NCBI GenBank assembly: GCA_036417435.1
Contig: CM070903.1
Coordinates: 2,725,001-2,789,000, forward strand
Direction: 5' to 3'
From: Inia geoffrensis
Lineage: Eukaryota > Chordata > Mammalia > Artiodactyla > Iniidae
DNA length: 64,000 bases
Position numbers and translations under genes: made by a program. The notes beneath the pieces are model-generated. The model was not told the origin of the DNA. It worked only from the letters and a program-made list of their open reading frames with translations, and ran no database searches. Shown here piece after piece: positions 1 through 9,846 of this stretch (position 1 is the first letter of the stretch; each line of letters begins with the position of its first letter).

Positions 1-2387
1 GAGTGGTGGAGAGCAAGGAGGTCACCGGTTCCTGCGGCTGAGGCTTCGCTGGCTCACCTGTAACCGGCACCCACCCCCCACCCCTGTACTGCCCTCGGGA
101 CACAGGAGAGTCCACCAGCCTGGCCTTGGGGGCACTTTCTTGGGCACAGCCACTGGAGGAGCCCAGGTCCCTCTGAGGTCCCAGGAGGAGAGGGCAGTTT
201 TTCCGGACCTGATGTATCACAGGGAATCACTGAGCACACGGCCCATGCTGCCCCTGCCTGCCTCGGGGGACACACGTTTTGCACCGCTGCTGCCCGATTG
301 GAAACGTTCAACCAGAGCGAAATGCGGATGAGAAGGCGGGGAAGGAGGTTTGGGTCGGTCACCTCAAGGCCATGTGCCTTCCCGGCCCGGCAGCGCTGGA
401 AGCAAAGACGCTCTTGGGGGAAACCCTCGTGCCCCTCCGTTGCTGAGCTGGTGGCCTCAGAAACCAGATCACGTGACTGGTCGGGAGAGTGGAGGGAAAG
501 GACCCCCAGGACTGGCCACCAAGAGGCCTGGGATCCAGGGGGTGACTCTAGGAAACAGTGGCAAAGACCGACCCTTAGGGAAGGTCAACACCCTGCTTTG
601 TGCTCAGGGTGACCTTGGAGACCACTTGGTCTGGGCTGGGACCACCTGCTGCCTGTAGTCCAGCGGCTCTGCTCCAAGGTCCTCTTGGCCCTCGGGGCCC
701 CAGCTGGACAATAAACTCTAGGGCCGCCCACCTGGTCACATTCCATCCTGAGCGATCCCAAGAGGGTGTCTCCCCTCAAGAGACCTAACACACAAAACCC
801 GTCTTCCGACTAGGACGTTAGGAAGAGATTATTCACTTTCCAAAGGACTCTTTTCTTCCCAGAAAAGAGCACTTAATTTTCCAGGAGAACCGACAGCTGC
901 GTCCCCGAGCGCGTTCACTGTGTGATTCGTGTTTTCACACTGAGACAGCGCTTCGGGAACACGTCCAGTTCAGGGAACGAAGAAGCCATTTGGGCTGCGG
1001 AGAGTCGGGGGCGGGGGGTGACCCGTCGGGGGACGCAGACGGGTGGCCACGAGGGCCGAGTCAGCAGCGCCTGCTCCCCTGTGGGGTGTTTCCTGCCCTG
1101 GAAGCCGGGGGTAGGCTGGCCTCAGCCTCCGCAGGCGGCCTGCGCAGCGGTGGAGGCTCGCTGAGCAGCTGATGCCGTGCGGGAGAGTGAGGATGACGCC
1201 ACGTGTGACGGGAGAGAGGCCGCGTCGTGAAATGTGACACGAGAGGGAAGGAGGGGGTCGTGAGAAAAGACACAAGGAGGGCAAGCCCCCCTGGACACCG
1301 TTCCCCGGGAAAACAAGCAGACCCCTGTGAGCCGTGATTCAGATCCTGCCCTGCATCTCAATTAAGCAGTGGCGGCACTCACAGGGCGGGGGACATCTCG
1401 CCCAGAGCCCTTTGTGTCCCTCACCCACTGTGGGGTCGCAGGTGGCAGTGCCAGTCCCCCCAGGAAAGGCAAAGGGGTCGTGGCCAGGCTGGGGTCGGGG
1501 GTGGGAAATGGGATCCAGGCCTCCTCTGCTCTGCAGTGAGAGGGGCAAGAGGGTGCGCCGAGGTCCCTCTCCCGGCCCGGGATGTGCTGTCTGGCCGGGC
1601 CGGGCTTCAAAGCTTCCATGGCTCGTCAGAGAAAACCTCAGCGCCTTTGGCACAGTGATCCTTTTTGTCTTTCCCTCCCCTACCTCACCCTATTCTTGGC
1701 TAAAACTTATTTCTATGTGCATTGTCACCCGAGTTCACAGGGGACCAATCCCAATTATAAACAAAGAGGCTGCAACTCACCAGACCCCTGGGCTGGGCTA
1801 TGAACTCCGAGGGTCCATGTGGGGACCCCACCCCCCCAGGGCCAGCTCTCCTGAATGAAGACGTTAGCGTTCAGGAGGGCCAGGCCCCCCACGGTGCCAT
1901 CCCAAGCGACTGGGCCACAGCCCAAACCACTGCGACCGAAAACATCCTACAAGGTTTGGCAGGTAGCAATAACAAACAACCTGGGCTGCCAGGTGGGCCC
2001 TGCGCGTGTGTGCTGTGTTTGCTTTCACGTAAGAGGTCTCTTTAAACAGACCCCTCTGTGAAGACAAACCCTAGCTTTTGATCTCTTTGAGACGGAGGTG
2101 GTCAGGGCATCCCAGACAGCAGGTATTTCCATCATGATGGCTGTGGTTCGCTTCCGCTTTTGCTGTGATGTAAAGGAAAGTATATTTCCTTGTCTTTCTG
2201 CCCTGGGCATTTGACCCCAATAGTGGAAAGTGTTCATTTATAAAGTAGTCAGGTTTGGGGGTGGTCCAAGCTTCCCTTCCACTCTGCCTGGTGTTTCTGC
2301 AAAGGACTCGGGTGAGATGTGAGATCTGTGATGACAGTTCCTGGGGGAGGGGCACCCATCAGGAGACGAAATGGATTTGAAGCCACA
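1..2387. other. GC-rich non-repetitive stretch, no gene recognised
   Basis: I see no interspersed repeat and no credible gene here. Open frames on both strands overlap each other and have low-complexity Pro/Arg/Gly/Ser composition with no recognisable domain. The interval 895-1270 is markedly CpG-dense and is listed separately. The sub-stretch 2060-2390 is less GC-rich and could be conserved non-coding sequence, but nothing in it is diagnostic. The likely status is intergenic or intronic. Confidence 0.5.
895..1270. promoter_or_regulatory. CpG-dense patch (possible CpG island)
   Basis: By hand count about 26 CpG dinucleotides fall in roughly 280 bp of the core (980-1260), with GC around 65%. 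The observed/expected CpG ratio is therefore roughly 0.8, against about 0.2 in bulk mammalian DNA. No TATA box or recognisable first exon follows on either strand. It could be an orphan CpG island, a distal enhancer or germline-hypomethylated sequence. The call rests on composition only. Confidence 0.4.
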
Positions 2388-2555
2388 TCAGGCTAGTCAT
2401 TTATATGTCTTAGGCTCTGTTCCCATGTCTGTAAGATGGGGCGGGCGGGGTAACTGTCATGCCTCGGAAGTATGGGAGGAGATCATGGTTGTTTGAGGGG
2501 CTTGTAAACTGTGGGGCACCATGCAAACACAGGATGTTAATTGTTGCTCTGGTTT
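2388..2555 (+). repeat. MIR SINE fossil
   Basis: The order of motifs follows the MIR core: 'tagtcattta', then 'gttcccatgtctgtaagatggg', then a degraded repeat of the central region, then 'aatt' near the end. The central element resembles the conserved 'cctcatctgtaaaatgggg' of MIR. It is an ancient tRNA-derived SINE shared by mammals, without a visible target duplication, as expected for its age. Confidence 0.55.
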
Positions 2556-2850
2556 GTAATTAAACGAGAGATGCAAATGGGTTTTGGTCCCACCAACACC
2601 CCTGTCAGTGGTGGGTAGAGGACGGTCACATAGAGACCACAAGCATCACTGACACCGTCAACACCTGGGCCCACTGTGCCACCCAGCTGTGCCCAATGCC
2701 CTGGTGGTGATGAGCAGTGGGGAGCGGTGGGTCTGGGGACCAGGGGACCGCACGTGATGTGCTGGGGCTCCTGAGCCTGGCGGTCGGGAAGGGACGAGGA
2801 TGGCGGACGGTCACCAAGGGCGCGCCACTTGGGCCTGGGAGGGTCTGATT

Positions 2851-2865
2851 TAATCGTCACGGCTA
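2851..2865. repeat. Target-site duplication, left copy (CHR-2 SINE)
   Basis: The 15-mer taatcgtcacggcta is repeated exactly at 3231-3245 on the far side of the SINE. This proves a target-primed retrotransposition event and fixes the insertion boundaries. Confidence 0.95.
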
Positions 2866-3230
2866 GGGGCTTCCCTGATGGCGCAGTGGTTAAGAATCCA
2901 CCTGCCAGTGCAGGGGATACGGGTTCGAGCCCTGGTCCAGGAAGATCCCACATGCCGCGGAGCAACTAAGCCCATGCACCACACTACTGAGCCTGCGCTC
3001 TAGGGCCCGCGAGCCACGACTACTGAGCCCATGCACCACAGCTACTGAAGCCCACGTGCCTAGAGCCTGTGCTCCACAAGAAGAGAAGCCACTGCCATAA
3101 GAAGCCCGCGCACCACAACGAAGAGTAACTCCCGCTCGCTGCAACTAGAGAAAGCCCACGCACAGCAACAAAGATCCAATGCAGCCAAAAATAAATAAAT
3201 TTATTTATTTTTTAAAAATTAAAAGAAAAA
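2866..3230 (+). mobile_element. CHR-2 type SINE (tRNA-derived)
   Basis: The element starts 'ggggcttccctgatggcgcag' and carries a pol III B-box-like 'ggttcgagccc' near 2922. It then has the long CHR-2 body of degenerate 'ccacaactactgagcc' units and ends in an (ATAA)n/A-rich tail near 3190-3230. Length is about 365 bp, which is full length. It is flanked by a perfect 15-bp target duplication, so it is relatively young. It has no coding capacity and was mobilised in trans by L1 enzymes. The long CHR-2 body points to a cetacean or close relative. Confidence 0.93.
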
Positions 3231-3245
3231 TAATCGTCACGGCTA
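3231..3245. repeat. Target-site duplication, right copy (CHR-2 SINE)
   Basis: Exact copy of 2851-2865, directly after the A-rich tail. Confidence 0.95.
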
Positions 3246-3730
3246 CGGGGCAGGCAGCACAGGATGAGGAAACGCCCTTTGGTTTCATGGATGACTGAGG
3301 CAGAGACAGCTAAGGAAGCCTCTGCCATCGGTTTTATTTCCTCGGGAAAAGAGTCTAAGGCTTTTGCAAACACCAGCGAGCAGAGGTTTATTTTCCTCCT
3401 TGAGACAGACAGATACTGAAAAGGGAGTCCAGAGGACATGGGGCAGCAGAGACCCCGCCACCAGCCAGGGTTTGGTCTCCGCTCCCCACAAAGTCCCTGT
3501 GTGCGTGGCCATGTGGCTTCCACCTCTGTGGCTCTGACATCCAGACGCCAATATCCTGCTTGGAGCAGTGATCCGTCAGCTCCCGAGAGCCGGGCTGAGC
3601 TGCCGGCAGAGCTGCCCTGGGTGAAGCAGTGGGTGCTGTCGGTCTCCCACTCGATCCCCTTTGCTGGGTGGTGGCACCTACCCCCAGCTATGTGCTGCTA
3701 GGGGCTCACAGCAGCCGGGACTCTGGAAGG
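3246..3730. other. Unique sequence, nothing recognised
   Basis: Moderately GC-rich sequence without a recognised repeat, splice-site pair or protein family. Both strands have open frames of about 80-100 codons with no domain resemblance. Confidence 0.4.
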
Positions 3731-3850
3731 GGGTCCCCTCTGAGGGCAGCTCACACTTGGAGACCCCATGGGACAGGGTACCCCCTGAGGGCAGCTCACA
3801 CTTGGAGACGCCATGGGACAGGGTCCCCCCTGAGGGCAGCTCACCCTCAG
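3731..3850. repeat. Minisatellite, 45-bp period, about 2.5 copies
   Basis: The anchor 'tgagggcagctcac' occurs at 3741, 3786 and 3831, a spacing of exactly 45 bp each time. Units one and two share 'acttggaga' and 'ccatgggacagggt' with single-base differences. The third unit decays after its first 14 bases. It is a short VNTR candidate in GC-rich DNA. Confidence 0.85.
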
Positions 3851-3943
3851 AGCCCAGTGGGACCAGGTTGGAGCTGTCTCAGCCCATGTCCTAGCTTAGC
3901 CATCTTCCTGATCCTGTCACCCTCCCGCCCTCCCTTCCCTCTG

Positions 3944-4345
3944 TGTATTAGTCGGCTAGAGATGCCACCGCAAAACACCACTGAAGGGGCAGCTTAAACA
4001 AGACATATATTCTCTCATAATCTAGAGGCCAGAAGTCTGAGATCAAGGTGTGGGCAGGGCGGGTTGCTCTGAGGCCTCTCTCCTTGGCTTGCAGGTGGTC
4101 TGCCGCTGTGTCCTTACATGGCTTTTTCTCTGTGCTCCCGTGCCCCTGGATACCCCTCTGTGTGTCCTAATCTCCTCTTCCTATAAGGACACCAGTCAGA
4201 TTGGATTAGGGTCACCCTGCTGGTTTCATTTGAACGGAATCATCTCTGTAAAGACCCTGTCTGCAAATCCAATCACATTCTGAGGGGGCTGGGGCTTGGG
4301 ACTTCAACACATGAATTTGGGGGAACTTAATTCACCCCATAAAGC
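3944..4345 (-). mobile_element. MLT1-type (ERVL-MaLR) solo LTR
   Basis: Reading the minus strand, the segment shows the MLT1 hallmarks in order. These are 'acttcaacacatgaattt' (as its complement), the 'cctataaggacaccagt' region, 'ccttggcttgcaggtgg', the 'agtctgagatcaaggtgt' block, and a 3' end complementary to 'gtgtattagtcggctag'. It is about 400 bp, the usual full LTR size, and no internal retroviral sequence adjoins it. It is therefore a solo LTR left by ancient recombination. It is non-coding. Subfamily is uncertain. Confidence 0.8.
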
Positions 4346-5380
4346 TCGGGATCTGTTCCCCCAATAAATCACCTTCAAAAGAACCCCCGCCTCAGGCTCT
4401 GCTTCTGAGGCAGGACCCCCTCCCCCAGCTCCTGCTCCTCAAAAAAGGGAGGGGGCGTCCCTTGGTGTGAGGTCTGCTCAGAGGTGGCCTCATGGGGACC
4501 CTGGCTACAAGCTGCTGGCACTCCTGGGGGACAGGACAGTCTGCAAGTCAGGGAGAGGGGACCTGAGCCCCAGGGCCGGACATTACTCATTCTTTTAAGT
4601 ATTTTAAAATGCATCTTTGCTCAGAAGCTGCCCCAGTGTGTCCATTTGTTACTTGCAAGTGTAAGATTTTTCTCACATAACAATATAAACATAAATAATT
4701 TGCTGTTTAATTTGTTTGATAGGCACAGTTTCTTATTCCTGGAAACTCAGAGGAACAAAGTAATTATAAATTATAAGAATGAAAACAAATCTCTGCAGAT
4801 ATGACCCCGGTTTCTTCCATGGACTGCCTGGGAGCTGCCCACAGGGGTGGGAACCTTCAGCTGTTTCTAGGCTCAGCCAAGGTCGAGGAGAGCCAGTCTC
4901 AAGGTTACTCCCAGCCCCAAAGCCAACTCCACGTGGGACAACAAAAGATTTAATTAACCTCTCTGCTTTTTCCGTCTGGGAAGCAGAGATCAGAACGCTT
5001 GCCGCTGGAGGCCATGCAGACAGATGCATCTGTTTTTGGAAAACCTCCGTGCCTGGGATGCAAGACATCCACGCTCAATACTCGGGCTAAGCTAGAGAGG
5101 AGGCCACTCAGACTCAGGACAGGACTTTCCATCTCCCTCCTTTGCACATGGGATTGCTGCTCAGGTGGAAGGACTGGCTGGAAACAATGTATCCAAGTAT
5201 TAAAGAGCTATGATGACACCAGTTCCCTCTTGTATAGACCCAAGCCCCGACACTACCCAAATGTGATGGTTTGTGGACTCATGCGCTGGCAGGTTTCGAT
5301 GTCTGCTTCTTTGCGGGGGTCCTCCTTCTTACAGGCAGCAGGGGGTCAAGTGGGGATCCAGCTTTGGGGAAAAGCCATTG
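4346..5380. other. Unique sequence, nothing recognised
   Basis: GC content falls from left to right toward the L1 complex. An AT-rich patch (4590-4800) separates two mixed stretches. Frames of 100-136 codons occur on both strands but none resembles a known protein, and no convincing splice signals bracket them. Confidence 0.4.
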
Positions 5381-5396
5381 CTAATTGCTTTTTTAA
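5381..5396. repeat. Putative degraded target-site duplication, 3' side of the old L1
   Basis: ctaattgcttttttaa lies immediately outside the 3' end of the old minus-strand L1. Its near match ctaatttctttttaa sits at 14370-14384, directly outside the 5' end. Two small differences fit the age of the element. This is inferred from sequence similarity plus position. Confidence 0.6.
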
Positions 5397-5523
5397 AAGA
5401 AATATTTGAAAATTAAAAACTATATTCGCTTAAAGTGTACAATGTAATAATTTGATATACATATACATGATGAAATAAACACCATAATCAAGCTAATTAA
5501 CATATCCACCACCTCAGGTAGGC

Positions 5524-5583
5524 TGGCTTCCTTCCTTCTTCCCTCCTTCCTTCCTTCCTTCCTTTCTTCTTTCATTCTTTCTT
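5524..5583. repeat. (CTTC)n/(CCTT)n pyrimidine microsatellite
   Basis: A run of CTTC/CCTT units interrupts the 3' UTR of the old L1. The flanking sequence on either side matches the L1 3' UTR, so the tract expanded in place after insertion. Confidence 0.85.
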
Positions 5584-5695
5584 GTGTGTGGTGTGAACAC
5601 TTAAGATCGACCCTCTTAGCAAATTTCAAGTATATGAGGAAGTATTGTTGACTATAGTTACATTGCTATACATTAGAGCTCCAGAACTTTTTCAT

Positions 5696-7190
5696 CTTTT
5701 TTTTTTTTTTTACATCTTTATTGGAGTATAATTTCTTTACAATGGTGTGTTAGTTTCAGCTTCACAGCAAAATGAATCAGATATATATATACATATGTTC
5801 CCATATCTCCTCCCGCTTGCATCTCCCTCCCTCCCACCCTCCCTATCCCACCCCTCCAGGTGGTCACAAAGCACTGAGCTGATCTCCCTGTGCCATGCGG
5901 CTGCTTCCCACTAGCTATCTATTTTACGTTTGGTAGTGTATATATGTCCATGCCTCTCTCTCGCTTTGTCCCAGTTTACCCTTCCCCCTCCCCATATCCT
6001 CAAGTCCGTTCTTTAGTAAGTCTGTGTCTTTATTCCTGTTTCACCGCTAGGTTCTTCATGGCATTTTTTCCCTTAAATTCCATATATATGTGTTAGCATA
6101 CGGTATTTGTCTCTCTCTTTCTGACTAACTTCACTCTGTATGACAGACTCTAGGTCTATCCACCTCATTACAAATAGCTCAATTTCGTTTCTTTTTATGG
6201 CTGAGTAATATTCCATTGTATATATGTGCCGCATCTTCTTTATCCATTCATCTGATGATGGACACTTAGGTTGTTTCCATCTCCGGGCTATTGTAAATAG
6301 AGCTGCAATGAACATTTTGGTACATGACTCTTTTTGAATTATGGTTTTCTCAGGGTATATGCCTAGTAGTGGGATTGCTGGGTCATATGGTAGTTCTATT
6401 TGTAGTTTTTTAAGGAACCTCCATACTGTTCTCCAAGGTGGCTGTATCAATTTACATTCCCACCAACAGTGCAAGAGGGTTCCCTTTTCTCCACACCCTC
6501 TCCAGCATTTATTGTTTCTAGATTTTTTGATGATGGCCATTCTGACTGGTGTGAGATGATATCTCATTGTAGTTTTGATTTGCATGTCTCTAATGATTAG
6601 TGATGTTGAGCATCCTTTCATGTGTTCGTTGGCAGTCTGCATATCTTCTTTGGAGAAATGTCTATTTAGGTCTTCTGCCCATTTTTGGATTGGGTTGTTT
6701 GTTTTTTTGATATTGAGCTGCATGAGCTGCTTGTAAATTTTGGAGATCAATCCTTTGTCAGTTGCTTCATTTGCAAATATTTCCTCCCATTCTGAGGGTT
6801 GTCTTTTCGTCTAGTTTATGGTTTCCTTTGCTGTGCAAAAGCTTTTAAGTTTCATTAGGTCCCATTTGTTTATTTTTGTTTTTATTTCCATTTCTCTAGG
6901 AGGTGGGTCAAAAAGGACCTTGCTGTGATTTATGTCATAGAGAGTCCTGCCTGTGTTTTCTTCTAAGACTTTGATAGTTTCTGGCCTTACATTTAGGTCT
7001 TTAATCCACTTTGAGCTTATTTTTGTGTATGGTGTTAGGGAGTGTTCTAATTTCATTCTTTCACATGTAGCTGTCCAGTTTTCCCAGCACCACTTATTGA
7101 AGAGGCTGCCCTTTCTCCACTGTACATTCCTGCCTCCTTTGTCAAAGATAAGGTGACCATATGTGCATGGGCTTATCTCTGGGCTTTCTA
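5696..7190 (-). mobile_element. Younger 5'-truncated LINE-1 inserted in the old L1
   Basis: The minus strand ends in a poly(A) tail (plus-strand T run at about 5697-5713). It contains a 3' UTR of the artiodactyl/cetacean L1 type (5712-6072) and the last ~370 codons of ORF2 (6073-7190). It is truncated at about 7190, where old-L1 3' UTR sequence resumes. The same young 3' UTR type recurs at 57167-57295. Only one stop codon interrupts the ORF2 part, so this copy is much younger than its host element. No clear target duplication could be read. It cannot move itself because the endonuclease and reverse-transcriptase core are absent. Confidence 0.88.
6073..7190 (-). pseudogene. LINE-1 ORF2p C-terminal fragment (one in-frame stop)
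   Basis: ORF2p is the L1 endonuclease/reverse transcriptase. Only the C-terminal part is present here. It runs in one frame from about 7190 to 6073 and is broken only by a TAG at 6813-6811. The downstream part (6810-6073) reads through the conserved 'HFSKED', '[12 protein letters not shown]' and '[18 protein letters not shown]' blocks. The last of these is the Cys-rich C-terminal motif CX3CX7HX4C, with all four zinc-type ligands intact. It ends with the usual '[19 protein letters not shown]' terminus. The upstream part carries 'GHLIFDKGG' and '[13 protein letters not shown]'. Endonuclease and RT catalytic motifs are missing through 5' truncation. Non-functional as an enzyme. Confidence 0.85.
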
Positions 7191-7339
7191 TAACCAAACA
7201 TTGTACCCATTTACCAACAGCTCTCCATTTCCCCCTCCCCCCAGCCCCTGGCAATCTCCATTCTATTCTCTGCTCCTATGAGTTCTGCTATGTTAGATTC
7301 TAATATAAGTGAGATCATATATAGTATCTGCCTTTTTTT

Positions 7340-7512
7340 TAAGAGAGAAATTTAGTTATATACATATAATTAAATATAATAATATATATTTATAAATAAA
7401 TATAAATAATAATAAAATATAAACAGTAGCTAAATAAAATATTATTATAAATAATAAATAATATATTTATAAATATATATGATAATATATATTTATTAAA
7501 TAAATATATATC
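7340..7512. repeat. AT-rich low-complexity expansion inside L1 3' region
   Basis: About 170 bp of nearly pure A/T with ATATAT, AATAAT and ATTTATAAAT motifs. It replaces the expected L1 segment between '...gagatcatatatagtatctgcc' and 'tttctttatccattcatcc'. It is probably an expanded microsatellite seeded by the short TATATA run normally present at this L1 position. Confidence 0.85.
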
Positions 7513-7951
7513 ACAGTTTCTTTATCCATTCATCCTTCAGTGGACATTTAGGTTGTTTCTGTATCTTGGCTATTGTGAATAATGCTGCAATGACCATGGG
7601 GGTAAAAATCTCTCTTTGAGGTCTGACTTCATTTCCTTTCAATATATATCCCCAGAAGTGGGATTGCTGGATCATAAAATAGTTCTATTTTTAATTTTTT
7701 GAGGAAACTCCGTGCTGTTTTCCATAATGACTATAACAATTTCCCACCAACCGTGTACAGCGGTTCTCTTTTCTCCACCTCTTCACCGACATTTGTTAGC
7801 TTTTGTCCTGATAACAGCCATTCTAATGAGTGGGAACCGATATCTCATTGTGGTTTTGACTTGCTTTTCCCTGATGATTAGTGACGTTGAGCATCTATGC
7901 ATGTATCTGTTGGCCATATGCCTGTCTTCTTTGGAGAAATGCCTATTAAGG

Positions 7952-7967
7952 TCTTTGTTCATTTTTA
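7952..7967. repeat. Target-site duplication, left copy (CHR-1-like SINE)
   Basis: tctttgttcattttta is repeated exactly at 8126-8141. Both copies lie within L1 sequence. Confidence 0.92.
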
Positions 7968-8125
7968 TTTAGTTAGTTATTTGGTTGTGCCAGCTCCTTA
8001 GTTGTGGCATGTAAATTCTTAGTTGCAGCACGCGTGTGGGATCTAGTTTCCTGACCGGGGATCAAACCCAGGCTCCCTGCCTTGGGAGCACAGATTTTTA
8101 ACCACTGCACCACCAGGGAAATCCT
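7968..8125 (-). mobile_element. CHR-1-like tRNA-derived SINE
   Basis: Read on the minus strand it starts 'ggatttccctggtggtgcag', includes a B-box-like element (complement of 'ggatcaaaccca') and the body complementary to 'gcgtgtgggatctagtttcctgacc'. It ends in a short tail. It is about 158 bp and flanked by a perfect 16-bp target duplication. It lies within the old L1 ORF2 region and so postdates it. Confidence 0.88.
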
Positions 8126-8141
8126 TCTTTGTTCATTTTTA
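8126..8141. repeat. Target-site duplication, right copy (CHR-1-like SINE)
   Basis: Exact copy of 7952-7967. Confidence 0.92.
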
Positions 8142-8330
8142 GATCAGGTTCTTTTCTTGCTATTGAGTTGTATGGGTTCCTTATATATTTTGTATATTAA
8201 CCCCTTACCAGATATATAGTGTGCAAATATTCTTTGTCATTCTTTAGGTTGCCTTTTCACTCTGTTTCTTTTGCTATACAGAAACTTCTCAGTTTGACGT
8301 AATCCCATTTTCTATTTTTGTTTTTGTTGC

Positions 8331-9354
8331 CTACGCTTTTGGTCTCACATTAAAAACAAACTTATTGCTCAGCCCAGGCTCAAGAAGATTTTTCCCTATG
8401 CTTCCTTCTAGTAGTTTTACAGGTTCTAGTCCTGTGTTTAAGTCTTTAACCCATTTGGAGTTGATCTTTGTATATGATGTGAGATAAGGGTCCAGTTCTA
8501 TTCTTCTGCATGTGGCTGCCCAGTTTTCACAACAACATTTATTGAAGAGACTGTCCTTTCCCCATTTTGTGTTGTTGGCACCCTTGTTGAAGATCAATTG
8601 ATCGTATGTGTGTGGATTTAGTTCTGGGATCTCTATTCTGTTCTGTTGGTGTACATTGTCTGTTTCTATGCCAGTACTATGCTGTTTTGATTACTACAGC
8701 TGCTTTGTAATAGAATTTGAAATCAGAACATGTGATGCTTCCAGCTTTGTTCTTCCTGCTTAAGATTGTTTTGACTATACAGGGTCTTGCGTGGCTCCAT
8801 ATGAATTTTAGGATTGTTTTTTCTATTTCTGTAAAGAATGCCATTGGGATTTTGATAGCTATTGCATTGAATGTGTAGATCACTTTGGGTAGTATGGACA
8901 TTTTACCAATTTTAATTCTTCTGAGCCATAAACGCAACATGTCTTTCCATTTAACTGTGTCCTCTTCAATTTCCTTCATCAATATTTTGTAATTTTCAAT
9001 GTACAAGTCTTTCACTTTTTGGTTAAATTTATTCCTAAGTATTTTATTCTTTTTGGTGCTATTGTGAATAGGGTTATTTTCTTAATTTCCTTTTTGGATT
9101 GTTCATTATGTATAGAAATGCAATTGGTTTTTGTATGTTGAATTTGTATCCTGCAAATTTACTGAACTGAAAAAATTCATTCCAATACTTTTTGTTGTTG
9201 TTGTGTCCGTGGGGTTTTCCACGTATATGATCTTGTCATTTGCAAATAAAGATAATTTTACTTCTTCCTTTCTGATCTGGATGTCTTTTATACCTTTTTC
9301 TTGTCTAATTGCTCTATCTAGGACTTCGAGTATTATGTTGAAAATAGATGGCAA
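8331..9354 (-). pseudogene. LINE-1 ORF2p remnants (old L1): part of RT and downstream region
   Basis: Three minus-strand fragments follow the ORF2p order. 9354-9106 holds the RT motif-C region, read as '[14 protein letters not shown]' where active L1 has FADD. The second catalytic aspartate position is therefore altered (FAND). 9015-8677 holds '[13 protein letters not shown]', '[14 protein letters not shown]' and '[20 protein letters not shown]'. 8597-8331 holds 'NSKWVKDLN'. Frameshifts and stops separate the fragments. Decay is much heavier than in the young copy at 6073-7190, which agrees with the nesting order. Confidence 0.85.
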
Positions 9355-9368
9355 GAGTGAGCATCTTT
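9353..9368. repeat. Target-site duplication, left copy (short CHR SINE)
   Basis: aagagtgagcatcttt recurs at 9576-9591 across the SINE, with a final-base ambiguity at the poly-T junction. Confidence 0.9.
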
Positions 9369-9575
9369 TTTTTTTTTTTTTTTGCGGTACATATGCCTCT
9401 CACTGCTGCAGCCTCTCCCGCCGTGGAGCACAGGCTCCGGACGCGCAGGCTCAGCGGCCACGGCTCACGGGCCCAGCCGCTCCGCGGCACGTGGGATCCT
9501 CCCGGACCGGGGCACGAACCCGCGTCCCCCGCATCGGCAGGCGGACTCCCGACCACGGCGCCACCAGGGAAGCCC
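9369..9575 (-). mobile_element. Short GC-rich CHR-family SINE (cetacean type)
   Basis: The minus strand reads 'gggcttccctggtggcgcc', a B-box-like 'gggttcgtgccc', the 'gatcccacgtgccgcggagcgg' block and the 'cgcgtccggagcctgtgctcc' block, then a poly(A) tail (plus-strand T run 9369-9383). It is about 205 bp. It differs from long CHR-2 copies by having 'cggagcggctgggcccgtgagcc' in place of the repeated 'ccacaactactgagcc' body. CpG sites are largely preserved, which suggests youth. Confidence 0.92.
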
Positions 9576-9591
9576 AAGAGTGAGCATCTTT
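9576..9591. repeat. Target-site duplication, right copy (short CHR SINE)
   Basis: Copy of 9353-9368. L1 sequence resumes directly after it. Confidence 0.9.
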
Positions 9592-9663
9592 GCTTTGTGC
9601 CAGATCTTAGAGGAAAAGCTTTCAGTTTTCCCCCCATTGATAATGATGTTAGTTGTGGGCTTT

Positions 9664-9846
9664 TCATATAGGGCCTTTATTTACTAAGGTGCGGTCCTCT
9701 GTACCTATTTTGTTGAGTGTTTTAATCATGAATGAATGTTGAACTTTGCCAAATGGTTTTTCTGTGTCTGTTGAGATGATCGTGTGGCTTTTTTCTTTCA
9801 TTTTGTTACTAGGTAGCATCACATTGATTTGCATATGTTGAACCAT
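9664..9846 (-). pseudogene. LINE-1 ORF2p remnant: RT motif A region (old L1)
   Basis: The minus-strand frame reads 'NKMKEKSHTIISTDTEKPFGKVQHSFMIKTLNKIG'. This corresponds to the L1 RT block that normally contains '[10 protein letters not shown]' with the motif-A aspartate. The first Asp is kept but the second is replaced by Gly (PFGKVQ). It lies upstream of the motif-C remnant at 9106-9354, as expected, with the SINE at 9369-9575 between them. Confidence 0.8.

Noticed and set aside
2866..3230. Possible tRNA gene (A- and B-box-like sequence)
   Set aside because: The promoter boxes belong to the tRNA-derived head of a CHR-2 SINE with A-rich tail and target duplication, and no cloverleaf anticodon arm is preserved.
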